DNA from: Saccopteryx bilineata
Lineage: Eukaryota > Chordata > Mammalia > Chiroptera > Emballonuridae
Direction: 5' to 3'
Assembly: GCF_036850765.1 (NCBI RefSeq)
Contig: NC_089492.1
Span: forward strand, 181,428,106-181,492,105
DNA length: 64,000 nt
Below the pieces are notes generated by a model, which saw only the letters and a program-made list of their open reading frames with translations, searched no databases and was not told the DNA's origin. The position numbers and the translations under genes are program-made. This document shows, in pieces, positions 10,263-21,371 of the stretch (the first letter of the stretch is position 1; every line of letters begins with the position of its first letter).

Positions 10263-10420
10263 AACCTTTTGAAGTGAAAGCCCTCCCCCAACACATATTA
10301 ACATAATCACACCCATCCCAAGCAAGAAGGGTAATTAATATTATCACCTGGGTGACGGGCTTCCACATGGGCAGTGCTATCTTTAACAAAGTGAGCATAA
10401 TATATTTTATCTGCCCAACA
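9444..10420 (-). mobile_element. Solo LTR-X inserted head-on into another LTR-X
   Basis: It starts tgtaaagccagtagcc and ends ctgcccaaca (TGTTGGGCAG on the minus strand). The flanking 5-mers agagg (9439-9443) and ggagg (10421-10425) differ by one base. The outer LTR reads through these borders. Without the SINE it is about 590 bp, resembling the short copies at 2798 and 4886. Confidence 0.88.
9888..10260 (+). mobile_element. SINE-A inserted in the inner LTR-X
   Basis: tRNA-like head, ctcagtggtagagc A-box region, B-box (ggtttgattcc), then an (AATA)n tail at 10226-10260. The perfect 14-bp duplication aaaaccttttgaag is at 9874-9887 and 10261-10274. The site corresponds to that hit by the SINE at 5221 in another LTR-X copy, but the orientation is opposite. 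Confidence 0.95.
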
Positions 10421-10712
10421 GGAGGAGATGGGGAACAGAGGTGAATAAAGCTGGTGAGGTACAAACCTTTTATTCTAGGAAACTTGGATAAGTCAGTGGC
10501 TTTGGGATCCCTGAATGGAAAGGGAAGTGTTTTCCCACTGTGTGTATTTCTTGCCCGCCAGGTACAAACTAGGATTAAAGCTAATGGCCCACCAGTTCTT
10601 GGTTCTGTTGTTTCATTACTGTCTGTCCGAATCAAATGCGAACCTGCATTGGCCAGGTGGCTGTGATGGTAGCCGTGGCTACTGGCTTTACATCCACCCT
10701 TTTAAATTCTTT

Positions 10713-10755
10713 TTAATTTTATTTTTACTTTATTAATTTTTAGAGAGGAGAGAGA

Positions 10756-10797
<42 letters not shown>

Positions 10798-10917
10798 GGA
10801 GGGAGGAGCAGGAAGCATCAACTCCCATATGTGCCTTGAGCAGGCAAGCCCAGGGTTTTGAACCGGCGACCTCAGCATTCCAGGTCGACACTTTATCCCC
10901 TGTGCCACCACAGGTCA
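10713..10917 (-). mobile_element. SINE-D with expanded GA run
   Basis: The minus strand begins tgacctgtggtggcacag, then B-box-like ggttcaaaacc, aggaagcatcaact, and a (GA)n run at about 10760-10795. It landed at the T-rich tail of the neighbouring SINE-C. The flanks share aattctttttat. Confidence 0.88.
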
Positions 10918-10944
10918 ATTCTTTTTATTTATTTTATTTTTTAA

Positions 10945-11291
10945 CTTTTTTTTTCTTTTTTTACAGAGACAGAGAGAGAGAGAGTCAGAGAAAGGGATTG
11001 ACAGGGACAGACAGACAGGAACACAGAAATGAGAAACATCAATCATTAGTTTTTCGTTGCGTGTTGCAACACCTTAGTTGTTCATTGATTGCTTTCTCAT
11101 ATGTGCCTTGACTGCAGGTCTTCAGCAGACCGAGTAACCCCTTGCTTGAGCCAGCCACCTTGGGCTCAAGCTGGTGAGCTTTTGCTCAAGCCAGATGAGC
11201 CTGCGCTCAAGCTGGCGACCTCGGGGTCTCGAACCTGGGTCTTCTGCATCCCAGTCCGACGCTCTATCCACTGTGCCACCGCCTGGTCAAG
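10945..11291 (-). mobile_element. SINE-C
   Basis: The minus strand starts tgaccaggcggtggcacag and runs through the usual ctcaagc blocks to a gacagag body and T-run. The host duplication ccacccttttaaattctt (18 bp, perfect) lies at 10694-10711 and 11294-11311. It encloses this SINE and the SINE-D, so the SINE-D came second. Confidence 0.92.
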
Positions 11292-11311
11292 CTCCACCCT
11301 TTTAAATTCTT

Positions 11312-11820
11312 GACTGAAGACCCACCTCCCCACTTCTGCGCTGACACCCACCCCTCGTAATAAAAGACAGATTAACAGGAAAGAAACAAACAGGAGTTTA
11401 ATGCATGTATACCTCATATATACATGGAAAAGACCCAGGAAGATGGGGCAACTCCACAGAATGGCCCAGGCCACCACCTTACATACTATCTCTAGCTAAA
11501 TGCAAAAGAGGTTGTTGGGGGTTGGGAGACCAGGAAGGTGCGGTACCCAGAAATAGTGCAGTAAACAAGGGTAAATTTGTTTTTAGAGATTTAGTCATCC
11601 TTCTTTTCCTGGTACTGAGAGGAAAACACCCTTACAAATGGAGATTTTTCATATACATATAAATGTCTCTTACAAAAGGATAACTTCTACTTGGTTTTCA
11701 GAACTTCTCCTGTCTGCGAGTTATTTATTTATTTTTAAATAATCATCTTAAAATATTTTAAAATATGCCAAAGAGGCATATTTCGGGGTGGCATATTGCA
11801 CTACTCTTCAAAGCCATGAC
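11312..11820 (-). mobile_element. LTR-like element, ERV1 type
   Basis: Minus-strand order resembles the LTR at 12358: aagacagattaaca, tttaatg, later atgccaaagaggcatatttcggggtggcatat (compare 13239-13271). There is no coding capacity. Family name is not recalled with certainty. Confidence 0.5.
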
Positions 11821-12067
11821 AATACTTTTCAACCTTCTCTACTACCTCCTAACTCACAGAAGTCAACATAAATACCCATTAGCCAGTGGAAAAAACAGTC
11901 CCTTTAAGATCAAAATGGAAAGGTATTAAGGGTAGATGTGAGGAAGACCCCAGGTAAAAGTATAAGGGAGGAAGGGAGGCTTGTGGCCATCCTGATCAGG
12001 GTTCATCCCTCTTCATTCACATTCCATTCTCTCCTTGTGAACACAACTCTGCCCCTAGCTTGCTATG

Positions 12068-12240
12068 TTTATTTTTCTTATTTATTTTTTATTGATTGAT
12101 TTCAGCAAGAGAGGAAAGGAGAGAGAGAAAGACAGGAAGCAACATCAAGCTGTTCCTGTATGAGCCCTGACCGGGAATGAAAGTGGCAATCTCTGTGCTT
12201 CCTGACAATGCTCTAACCAACCAAGTGATCTGGCCAGGGC
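12068..12240 (-). mobile_element. Old SINE, SINE-D-like
   Basis: The minus strand begins ccctggccagatcacttgg. Worn B-box region, GA-rich body at 12107-12140, T-rich end. Diverged. Confidence 0.65.
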
Positions 12241-12357
12241 AGTGTTTATTTTCCAAAGGTATTTATAAGGGTTTTGGTTAACTGAGGAAGCATGAAGATT
12301 GCTATGGATTAAATTGTGTACCCTCTGACCCACAACCCAAATTTATATGTTGAAGCC

Positions 12358-12839
12358 TGTAGGGAGAACAAATTCTTGTTCTCTATCCTCTTATGTTCTG
12401 AAAAATGAAGGCTTGTGAATTAAACTGGCAAAGGCAGATTAATAGGGGGTAAAAAGGTTTATTAATATGTATATGGGAGCTAAGAAAAGAAGTAGCTGGT
12501 TGGGTAAACAGTTAAAGCTAGAGGATTATAGCCTGACCAGGTGGTGGCGCAGTGGATAGAGTGTCGGACTGGGATGCGGAAGGACCCAGGTTCGAGACCC
12601 CGAGGTCGCCAGCTTGAGCACGGGCTCATCTGGCTTGAGCAAAGAGCTCACCAGCTTAGACCCAAGGTCGCTGGCTCCAGCAGGGGGTTACTCGGTCTGC
12701 TGAAGGCCCGCGGTCAAGGCACATGTGAGAAAGCAATCAATGAACAACTAAGAAGTCGCAACGCGCAACGAGAAACTGATGATTGATGCTTCTCATCTCT
12801 CTCCATTCCTGTCTGTCTGTCCCTGTCTATCTCTGCCTC

Positions 12840-12880
<41 letters not shown>

Positions 12881-13310
12881 AGGATTATATACCTAATTTA
12901 GTAGGGGCAAGGAAGAGGGGAGAAAGAGTTTGTATGGATTATGTAGGAAAGACAAATGGGTTTTTAGAAGAACAAAGAAGAGATAAGAAAGTTTGTGATA
13001 ATGTTTGTCTATATGGGTATGAGTAGTCTTTCTGTCTCCTTCAGGGCCATTAAATTTTCATGGAGAAAGGATTTGGAGTAGGTTTTATTTCTATCTTCCC
13101 TTCTCATAGTAAATTCACCCTAAGGAGAGAATTTATGGCAGTCTTATTTCCCAGAACTTGCTGCTTTTAGTCAGCCAAGGGAACTCTGAGAAGTTTTCTT
13201 TCTATATTTGTTGATTGCCTTCAGCTCAAAATAATCCTTATGCCAAAATAGTATATTTTGGGGTGGCATATCCTAGTCTTCTTTGAGCTCTACCCTCAAT
13301 GTGAGCTTAT
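12358..13310 (-). mobile_element. ERV1-type LTR inserted in MLT1
   Basis: It begins tgtagggagaacaaattc and ends near tttgagctc. It shares its terminal atgccaaaatagtatattttggggtggcatat block with the LTR at 11312. It carries a young SINE-C at 12531. Exact ends and duplication are unclear. Confidence 0.6.
12531..12872 (+). mobile_element. Young SINE-C with long poly-A
   Basis: Head gcctgaccaggtggtggcgc, B-box ggttcgagacc, ending in about 33 A (12843-12875). The perfect 17-bp duplication aaagctagaggattata is at 12514-12530 and 12873-12889. The uninterrupted A-tail and perfect duplication make this one of the youngest insertions in the window. Confidence 0.96.
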
Positions 13311-13640
13311 TTGAAGATAAGGCCCATAAGAAAGTAATTAAGGTTAAATGAGGTCATGAGGGTGGGGCCCTAATTTGATAATACTATTGTCCTCATAAAA
13401 GGAGGAAGACACACTAGAGCGTACCTCTAACTCCAATGAGCTCACAGTAAAGAGGTTTTATGAGCATCTGGTAAGATGGACGCCTCCTACAACCCAAAGC
13501 TTTTATCAGATGCCAACCCTGCTGGCACCTTGATGTTGGACCTCTAGCCTCCAAACCAGTAAGAAAATAATTTTCTGTTGTTTAAGCCACCTGGTCTACA
13601 GTATTTTGCTATGCCAACCCAAACAGACAGACTAAATCTC

Positions 13641-14864
13641 CAAGAGCCTGTTCAAAAGAAACAACAGAGTCCAAATGGAGTCACTCCTACTAAGCCTTAT
13701 ATCACCAAACCAAGACTTAATACCTCACAGTTTCAGCCTCCCGAAGGAATATAATCTTAATTTGTCAGTCTAGAATTACCTGGTCAACACTACTACTAGA
13801 TTCCTTTTGTCTCCTGAAAGATGGTGACCTCGCCAGAAATGACCACTCTTCCTCCTGTACCTGAGAAACCTTCCCTTTGTGCCACTCCCCAAAGCGCCTC
13901 CTAGCTGCTAGGTGAGGTGCTGCCTGGTTCATGACCTGGAAAAATGAAGTCAATTAGATCCTTCCATTTATTTAGTTGAATTTTGTTTTTTAACAAGCCA
14001 AAGAAATAAAGTTTAAAAAAGGATAGAATTGTAGGTTGGTGTCTGGTATATTGGGGTTAGTCCTAGATTGACATATCACAAAATCAGATAATGAGGGAAA
14101 GCGGGCATTTCATAAACTTCTAAGGCCAAAGCTGGTGAGGTACCTCAGTTTTCAACAGAAATAAAAAGAACAAAGAGGAATTTGCAAATCCTGTAGGTGT
14201 TTTTAAAAGATAAGAGTTGCATTCCTTAAAGTCCTACCCTCTGCTGGACTGCCTTTCTCCCTGAAACCCCCTCAGCCCAGTTCAAGGTAAAGTGTTACCT
14301 GCTGATGAGTCAAAACTTTGGACTCCAGCCTCAAAGCCTCCTGTTTGTTCTTTTCCCTGGGCCCTGATGGAAGAGAAAGCTGCCAGAGAACCCTAATCAG
14401 ATGCATGCTATCATCTGGAAATGATTAAAGTCCTAAGGACAGATAGAAGCCATGTTGATAGCATTGATTGGTTCCTTATTTCTGAGTTGGGCTTGCTTCA
14501 TTGTTTAAGATTCCCCTCTAATTTGTTGGGATTTTCAATTCAGCATTGTAAAAAGCAAACTGATTTTGCTGGATGAGAACAGAACCTTTTAAACTGGGCT
14601 TTGAAGTTTGCAGCTTTGTAACGTGTCAGCCATCTGAAAGCCTCTGCTCTCTTGCCAGCTCCCACCAACACACAGCCACAATTAGCATATCAAAGGGTGG
14701 GGGTGGTGGCCCGATGGGGGCTGCATTCGTAGAGATAGCTCAGGTCCAGGTTCAGGATGTAAAGAGATACAGGGGCTCTCTAACTCACGCCCTGCTGTCA
14801 GGGTGGTTACCCATTTTACCTTAATTCCATTTCCTTTCCTCTTCCGGTTGTGCATTTTTGACAC

Positions 14865-14868
<4 letters not shown>
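13641..14868. other. Unassigned low-copy sequence
   Basis: No repeat or gene is recognised over about 1.2 kb. Short frames only. Confidence 0.5.

Positions 14869-14870
<2 letters not shown>

Positions 14871-14909
<39 letters not shown>
14871..14909. repeat. (CA)n microsatellite
   Basis: Nearly perfect CA dinucleotide run, likely length-polymorphic. Confidence 0.97.
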
Positions 14910-14910
<1 letters not shown>

Positions 14911-15534
14911 AACTCTCCCTCTGAAAGACAAAAAAGAATTAGAAATAAACAAGGAAAGCAAAGGGAAAGGAGGCATTATAAGGGGTTAACACCCTATTTT
15001 CCTCTCAGCTCTTTCTACACTCCACATACCTTCTACAGATAAATACACCAAATACTGCATTCAATAGTTATTTTAGTGTCTTTGTTTTGACTAATTGCTG
15101 GGTTAGGAAGAACTTTAAGAAAAGTTGGGGAAAGCAATTCAGAGTAAATGTTACTATTTCCCTGAGGTGCTGATCTGAAATAATTGCAACACTCACTAGC
15201 CAAACTGAGTAGTAGATGGCCTGGTTCCTCTTTTCTAACAAAAAACTCTGGCGTTGCCTAGAAAATTGTCCTGGGAGATAACTGCCTCTGTAGCTTGCTT
15301 CATCAGCAGCAGTAATAAGCCTCTGGGGCTCCCAAACAGGCACGTAGACGTGGGTGGCCTTGCATGAAGATAGAGAAAGAGGAGAGAAAGTTGATAGACT
15401 AAAGCCTCTCAAGATAATAAATCATGGAAATAAACAAAAGGCTACAGAAATGATAGAAGGGATCAAAGAGAGATCACTATAATGAACTAATTTTGAAAAA
15501 AATAATTTAGATGCTTTTCATATTAAAAGTATAT
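14910..15534. other. Unassigned sequence
   Basis: No repeat or gene is recognised. Several short frames exist on the minus strand without supporting features. Confidence 0.45.
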
Positions 15535-15675
15535 GCAAATGCAAGAAGTGGGTGAAGGTGGTCAAAAGGTACAAACTTTCAGGAAGTTCTAGGGATATAA
15601 TGTGCTGCATGATGACTATAGTTAACAATACGTTATTGTGTATTTGAAAATTGCTAAGAGATATTTTAAAAGTTG
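15535..15675 (+). mobile_element. L1 3'-UTR fragment
   Basis: gtgggtgaaggtggtcaaaagg, then gactatagttaacaatac and attgctaagag, match the distal 3'-UTR of older mammalian L1s. Confidence 0.7.
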
Positions 15676-16210
15676 TCATCCAAAAGGATATATGCATCCC
15701 TATGTTCATTTTAGCATTATTTACAGTAGTCGAGATATGGAAGCCACCTGTGTCCAAGGACAGATGGATGGATAAAGAAGATGTGAGATACATACACACA
15801 CACAGACACACACACACACACACACACATACACAGACACACACACACACATGGGCAAATATTACGCAGCCATAAAAAAGAGTGAAATCTTGCCATTTGTA
15901 CTAAGAGGGTATTATGGTAAAATAAGTCATATGAAGACAAATACCATATGATTTCACTTACTATATGTGGAATCTAAAAATCCCAAAACAAATGGACTAA
16001 CAAAACAGAAACAAACTCATAGACATAGAGAATAGAATAATGGTTCCCAGAAAGGAGGGGTGTGGGGGTGAAGAGTGAAATAGGTGAAGGGGATTAAGAG
16101 ATACAAACCTCCAATTATAAAATAAACAAGTCATGGGATATATTGTATAGCATAGGAATATATTATAATAACTTTGTATAGTGACAGATAAGTACTAGAC
16201 TTATTTATAA
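15676..16210 (+). mobile_element. L1 3' end (ORF2 C-terminus and 3'-UTR)
   Basis: It begins in the ORF2 C-terminal region (ttcattttagcattatttac; atatggaagccacc) and runs through gcagccataaaaaa, catatgatttcactta and a 3'-UTR like the preceding fragment. Two L1 3' ends therefore lie head to tail. A (CA)n run interrupts it at 15794-15851. Confidence 0.75.
15794..15851. repeat. (CA)n-rich microsatellite inside L1
   Basis: Interrupted acacac run in the L1 segment. Confidence 0.9.
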
Positions 16211-16539
16211 ATTGGTTCTCTGGTTTTTTTTCTCTCCCTTTAATGCAGATGTTAGTATGCTTAAATTTTTCCCCAGATTTAAAATTCTTTTTTTCCTGTT
16301 TCAATTAGATTTCCACTACCCTGTCTTTCAGATTGCTGATTCATTCTTTTACATTATATCTAATTTGTTGTTGATTCCTCTTGTGTATTCTTTTCATTTT
16401 AATTATTGTGTTCTCCAGTTCTGATTGATTTTTTTTTAGTTTTTTTTTGCTCTTTGTGCCCCTCCCCTCCCCCAAACCCCTTCCTCTCTTCCCCCCACCC
16501 TGTACCCCCAACACTGTTGTCCATGTCTGAGTCTCATCT

Positions 16540-19500
16540 TTATGTCCCACCTATGTATGGAATCATATAGTTCTTAGTTTTTTCTGATTTACTTCTTTCG
16601 CTCAGTATAATGTTATCAAGGCCCATCCATGTTGTTGTAAATGATCCGATGTCATTATTTCTTATGGCTGAGTAGTATTCCATAGTATATATATACCAAA
16701 GCTTTTTAATCCACTCGTCCTCTGATGGACACTTGGGCTGTTTCCAGATCTTTGCTATTGTGAACAATGCTGCCATAAACATGGGGGTGCATTTCTTCTT
16801 TTCAAACAGTGCTATGGTGTTCTTGGGGTATATTCCTAACAGTGGGATAGCTGGGTCAAAAGGCAGTTCGATTTTTAATTTCTTGAGGAATCTCCATACT
16901 GTTTTCCACAGTGGCTGCACCAGTCTGCATTCCCACCAGCAGTGCAGGAGGGTTCCCTTTTCTCCACATCCTCGCCAACACTTATTCTGGGTTGTTTTAT
17001 TGATGAGCGCCATTCTGACTGGTGTGAGGTGATACCTCATTGTGGTTTTAATTTGCATTTCTCTAATCATTAGTTCTGTTGAACATTTTTTCATATGCCT
17101 ATTGGCCATCTGTGTGTCCTCTTTGGAGAAGTGTCTATTCATTTCTTTCACCCAATTTTGATTGGATTGTTTGTCTTCCTGGTATTGAGTTTTACAAGTT
17201 CTTTATAAATTTTGGTTATTAACCCCTTATCAGACACATTGTCAAATATATTCTCCCATTGTGTAGTTTGTCTTTTTATTCTGTTCTTATTGTCTTTAGC
17301 TGTGCAGAAGCTTTTTAGTTTGATAAAGTTCCATTTGTTTATCCTGTCTTTTATTTCACTTGCCTGTGGAGACAAATCAGCAAATATATTGCTGCGACAG
17401 ATGTCAGAGAGCTTACTGCCTATGTTTTCTTCTAAGATGCTTATGGTTTCATGGCTTACATTTAAATCTTTTATCCATTTTGAGTTTATTTTTGTGAGTG
17501 GTGTAAGTTGGTGGTCTAGTTTCATTTTTTTGCAGGTAGCTGTCCAATTTTCCCAACACCATTTGTTGAAGAGGCTGTCTTTACTCCATTGTATTTCCTT
17601 ACTCCCTTTGTCAAATATCAGTTGTCCATAGAACTGTGGGTTTATTTCTGGGTTCTCTGTTCTGTTCCATTGATCTATGTGCCTGTTCTTATGCCAGTAC
17701 CATGCTGTTTTGAGTACAATGGCCTTATAATATAACTTGATATCCAGAAGTGTGATACCTCCCACTTTATTCTTCTTTTTCAAGATTGCTGAGGCTATTT
17801 GTGTTCTCTTTTGGTTCCATATAAATTTTTGGAATATGTGTTCTATATCTTTGAAGTAAGTCATTGGTATTTTAATCGGTATTGCATTGAATTTATAAAT
17901 TGCTTTGGGTAATATAGACATTTTAATGATGTTTATTCTTCCTAACCATGAGCATGGTATATGCCTCCACTTATTCGTATCTTCCCTGATTTCTTTTATC
18001 AATGTTTTATAATTTTCTGAGTACAAGTCTTTAATCTCCTTGGTTAGATTTATTCCTAGGTACTTTATTTTTTTGGTTGCAATGGTAAAGGGGATTGATT
18101 CCTTTATTTCTCTTTCTGACAGTTCATTATTAGTATATAAAAATGCCTCTGATTTCTGTGTATTGATTTTATATCCTGCCACCTTGCCGAATTGATTTAT
18201 CAGTTCTAGTAGTTTTTTGACTGAGACTTTAGGGTTTTCTATATACAATATCATATCATCTGCAAATAATGATAGTTTTACTTCTTCTTTTCCAACTTGA
18301 ATGCCTTTTATTTCTTTTTCTTCTCTGATTGCTGTGGCTAGGACTTTCAGAACTATGTTGAATAAGAGTGGTGAAAGGGGGCACCCCTGCCTTGTTCCTG
18401 ATCTTAAGGGGATTGCTTTTAATTTTTGCCAATTGAGTATGATGTTGGCTGTGGGTTTGTCATAGATGGCCTTTATCATGTTGAGGTATGTTCCCTGTAT
18501 TCCCACTTTGCTGAGAGTTTTGATCATGAATGGGTGCTGGACTTTATCAAATGCTTTTTCTGCATCTATTGAAATTATCATGTGGTTTTTCTCCTTCCTT
18601 TTGTTTATGTGATGAATCACATTGATTGATTTGCAAATATTGTACCAGCCTTGCCTCCCAAGAATAAATCCCACTTGATCGTGGTGTATGATTTTTTTCA
18701 TATATTGCTGGATCCGGTTTGCTAATATTTTGTTGAGAATTTTGGCATCTAAGTTCATCAGGGATATTGGCCTATAATTTTCTCTTTTTGTGTTGTCTTT
18801 GCCTGGTTTTAGAATCAGAATTTTGCTCACCTCATAAAAGGAGTTTGGAAGTCTTCCTTCCTCTTGAATTTTTTGAAATAGCTTGAGAAGGATAGGAGTT
18901 AGTTCTTCTTTGAATATTTGGTAGAATTCACTTGTGAAGTCATCAGGCCCAGGACTTTTCTTTTTCGGGAGTTTTTTGATAGCTGTTTGAATCTCATTTG
19001 TTGTAATTGGTCTGTTTAGGTTTTCTGATTCTTCCAGATTGATTTTTGGAAGATTATATGATTCAAGGAATTTGTCCATTTCATCTAGGTTGTCTAGTTT
19101 TTTGGCCTACAGTTCTTCATAGTATTTTCTTACAATATTTTGTATTTCTGTTGTGTCAGTTGTTATTTCTCCACTCTCGTTTCTAATTTTATTTATTTGA
19201 GTCCTCTCTCTTTTTTTCTTGGTGAGTCTCGTTAAAGGTTTATCGATCTTGTTTACCTTTTCAAAGAACCAGCTCCTGGATTCATTGATCCTCTGTATTA
19301 TTTCTTTAGCCTCTGTGTCATTTATTTCTGCTCTGATCTTTATTATTTCCTTCTTTCTACTAGCTCTGGGCTTTACTTGCTGTTCTTTTTCTAGTTCTTT
19401 TAGATGCAGGGTTAAGTTGTTTATTTGAGCTTTTTCTAGCTTCTTGAGGTATGCCTGTAATGCTATAAGCTTCCCTCTCAGGACTGCTTTTGCTGTGTCC

Positions 19501-20360
19501 CATAAATTTTGAGTTGATGTATGCTCATTATCATTTGTTTCTAGGAATTTTTTCATTTCTTCTTTGATCTCAATGTTAACCCATTCATTATTCAATAACG
19601 TGCTATTTAGTTTCCAAGTGTTTGAATGTTTTTCCATTTTTCTATTGTGGTTGATTTCTAGTTTAATGCCATTGTGATCAGAGAAAGTGCTTGATATGAT
19701 TTCAATCTTCTTAAATTTGTTGAGACCAGTTTTGTGCCCTAACATGTGGTCTATTCTAGAGAATATACCATGAGCGCTTGAAAAGAATATAGATTCTGCT
19801 GTTTTAGGGTGAAAGGTTGTGAAGATATCTATTAAATTGAGTTGATCTAATATGTCCTTTAAGTCTGCTGTTTCTTTGTTGATTTTCTTTCTTGAGGATC
19901 TATCTAATGATGTTAATGGGGTGTTGAAATCCCCTACTATTATAGTATTGCTGTTGATCTCGCCCTTTAAGTCCATCAAAGTCTGCTGTATATATTTAGG
20001 TGCTCCTATATTAGGTGTGTAGATATTTATAATGGTTATATCTTCCTTTTGGATTGCTCTCTTTATCATTATGTAGTGACCTTTTTTATCTCTAACTATG
20101 GTCTTGGTTTTAAAGTCCATTTTGTCTGATATAAGTATTGCTACCCCAGCTTTTTTTTCATTTCCATTGGCGTGAAATATTTTTTTCCATCCTTTTATCT
20201 TCAGCCTGTGTGCATCTTTTGATTTAAGGTGTGTCTCTTGTAGACAGCATATGTATGGGTCCTGTTTTCTTATCCACGCAGCTACCCTATGTCTCTTGAT
20301 AAGATCATTTAATCCATTAACATTTAAGGTTATTACTGATATGTAATTGTTTATTGCCAT
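16540..20360 (-). pseudogene. L1-A ORF2 (endonuclease/reverse transcriptase), two breaks
   Basis: ORF2 encodes an AP-type endonuclease and reverse transcriptase for target-primed insertion in the nucleus. Translation starts at 20360 with [10 protein letters not shown]. The first 230 residues hold the endonuclease signatures LNVNGL, QETHL, GDFNTPL and [12 protein letters not shown] at 19107-19109 (TAC in L1-B) stops the frame after 417 codons. The same frame resumes at once and covers the RT domain, including the catalytic FADD box, to 17148. A small deletion near 17150-17165 shifts the frame into the C-terminal part (16540-17151), which keeps the cysteine cluster [18 protein letters not shown]. 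There are only two disabling changes over about 1,270 codons, so this is a fairly young copy, but it is not functional as it stands. Confidence 0.93.
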
Positions 20361-20416
20361 TTTTTTTCTTTGAAACTATTCCTCTTTTGCTATATTCTTT
20401 TTTTCCTTTGATCTGT

Positions 20417-21371
20417 TTACAAGAGGTCCTTTAACATTTCTAGTAGCCTTGGTTTGGTTGCAGTGAATTCCTTGAGTTTTTTTTTGTCTGTAAAGCTTTT
20501 TATTTCACCTTCAATTTTAAATGATAGCCTTGCTGGATAAAGTAGTCTTGGTTGTAGGTTCTTGTTCTGCATTACTTTGAATATTTCTTGCCATTCCCCT
20601 CTGGCCTCAAGTGTCTCTGTTGAGAAGTCAGAAGTCATTTTTATGGGGGCTCCTTTGTAGGTAATAGTCTTTTTTCTCTAGCAGCTTTTAATATTTTCTC
20701 TTTATCATTTAGCTTTGGTATTTTAATTATGATGTTTTTGGTGTTGGTTTCTTTGGGTTTCTCCTTAATGGAGTTCTCTGTGCTTCCTGAATATGTGTAA
20801 TGTTTTCCTGCCTTAATTGGGGGAAGTTTTCCGCTATAATATGTTTGAACAAAGTCTCTATCCCTTGTTCTTTCTCTTCTTCTTCAGGAACCCCTATGAT
20901 GCAGATATTATTTCTCTTCATATTGTCACAGAGCTCTCTTAGAGTTTCCTCAGACTTTTTGAGTCTCTTTTCTTTTTTCTGCTCTGCTTCCATGCCTTTA
21001 TTTATCATATCCTCCAACTCACTGATTCGATTCTCTGCTTCATCCATCCCGCTTTTAATTCCTTCCATTGTATTCTTTATTTCAGATATTGTATTTGTCA
21101 TTTCTGACTGATTCTTTTTTATTATTTCAATGTCCTTTTTTATATTTGTTATCTCTTTATTTAGGTTTTCGTAATGGCCATCTATGGTTGTTCTGATATC
21201 TTTGAGCATCCTAACAATCGTTATTTTAAACTCTGCATCTGGTAATTTGTTTATATCTGATTCACTTAGGACCTTTTCTGGGGATTTCTCTTGGTTTATT
21301 TGTGTTGTATTTCTCTGCCTCCACATTTTCTCTTCATGGGAGTGGCTGTGATCACGTGCTCGGGTGCACAA
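20417..21371 (-). pseudogene. L1-A ORF1 (RNA-binding chaperone), frameshifted
   Basis: ORF1p coats L1 RNA as a trimer. The frame from 21371 (more probably from the internal Met at about 21326, MWRQRNTTQ) holds the coiled coil and the start of the RRM (IIGVPEEEEKEQG). A deletion near 20730-20740 then shifts the frame. The C-terminal domain (YPARLSFKIEGEIKSF) is still readable in 20417-20638. L1-B keeps the same protein intact at 44150-45106. Confidence 0.9.

Larger units (their letters stand above)
8758..10692 (+). mobile_element. Solo LTR, family LTR-X, plus orientation, triply interrupted
   Basis: It begins TGTTGGTCAAATAAG and ends ctactggctttaca. The 5-bp duplication tccac (8753-8757, 10693-10697) is perfect, so all of 8758-10692 is one host insertion. 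After removing the hAT at 8865-9158, the inverted LTR-X at 9444-10420 and its SINE, about 650 bp remain, matching the long form at 6975. The TATA box is at about 9323-9330 and the polyadenylation signal aataaa at 10444-10449. The inner LTR separates the two. Confidence 0.92.
12300..13635 (+). mobile_element. MLT1-type MaLR LTR, split
   Basis: 12300-12357 (gctatggattaaattgtg, atatgttgaagcc) and 13311-13635 (caatgtgagcttattt, gaggtcatgagggtgggg, tggcaccttgatg, ttgtttaagccacctgg) join into the classic ERVL-MaLR LTR order. The gap holds another LTR. Confidence 0.85.

Noticed and set aside
17212..17631. Plus-strand frames of 99-171 codons over the L1s (17212-17631, 40941-41360, 45026-45541)
   Set aside because: They are antisense shadows of L1 ORF2, ORF1 and 5'-UTR and occur at the same place in each L1.
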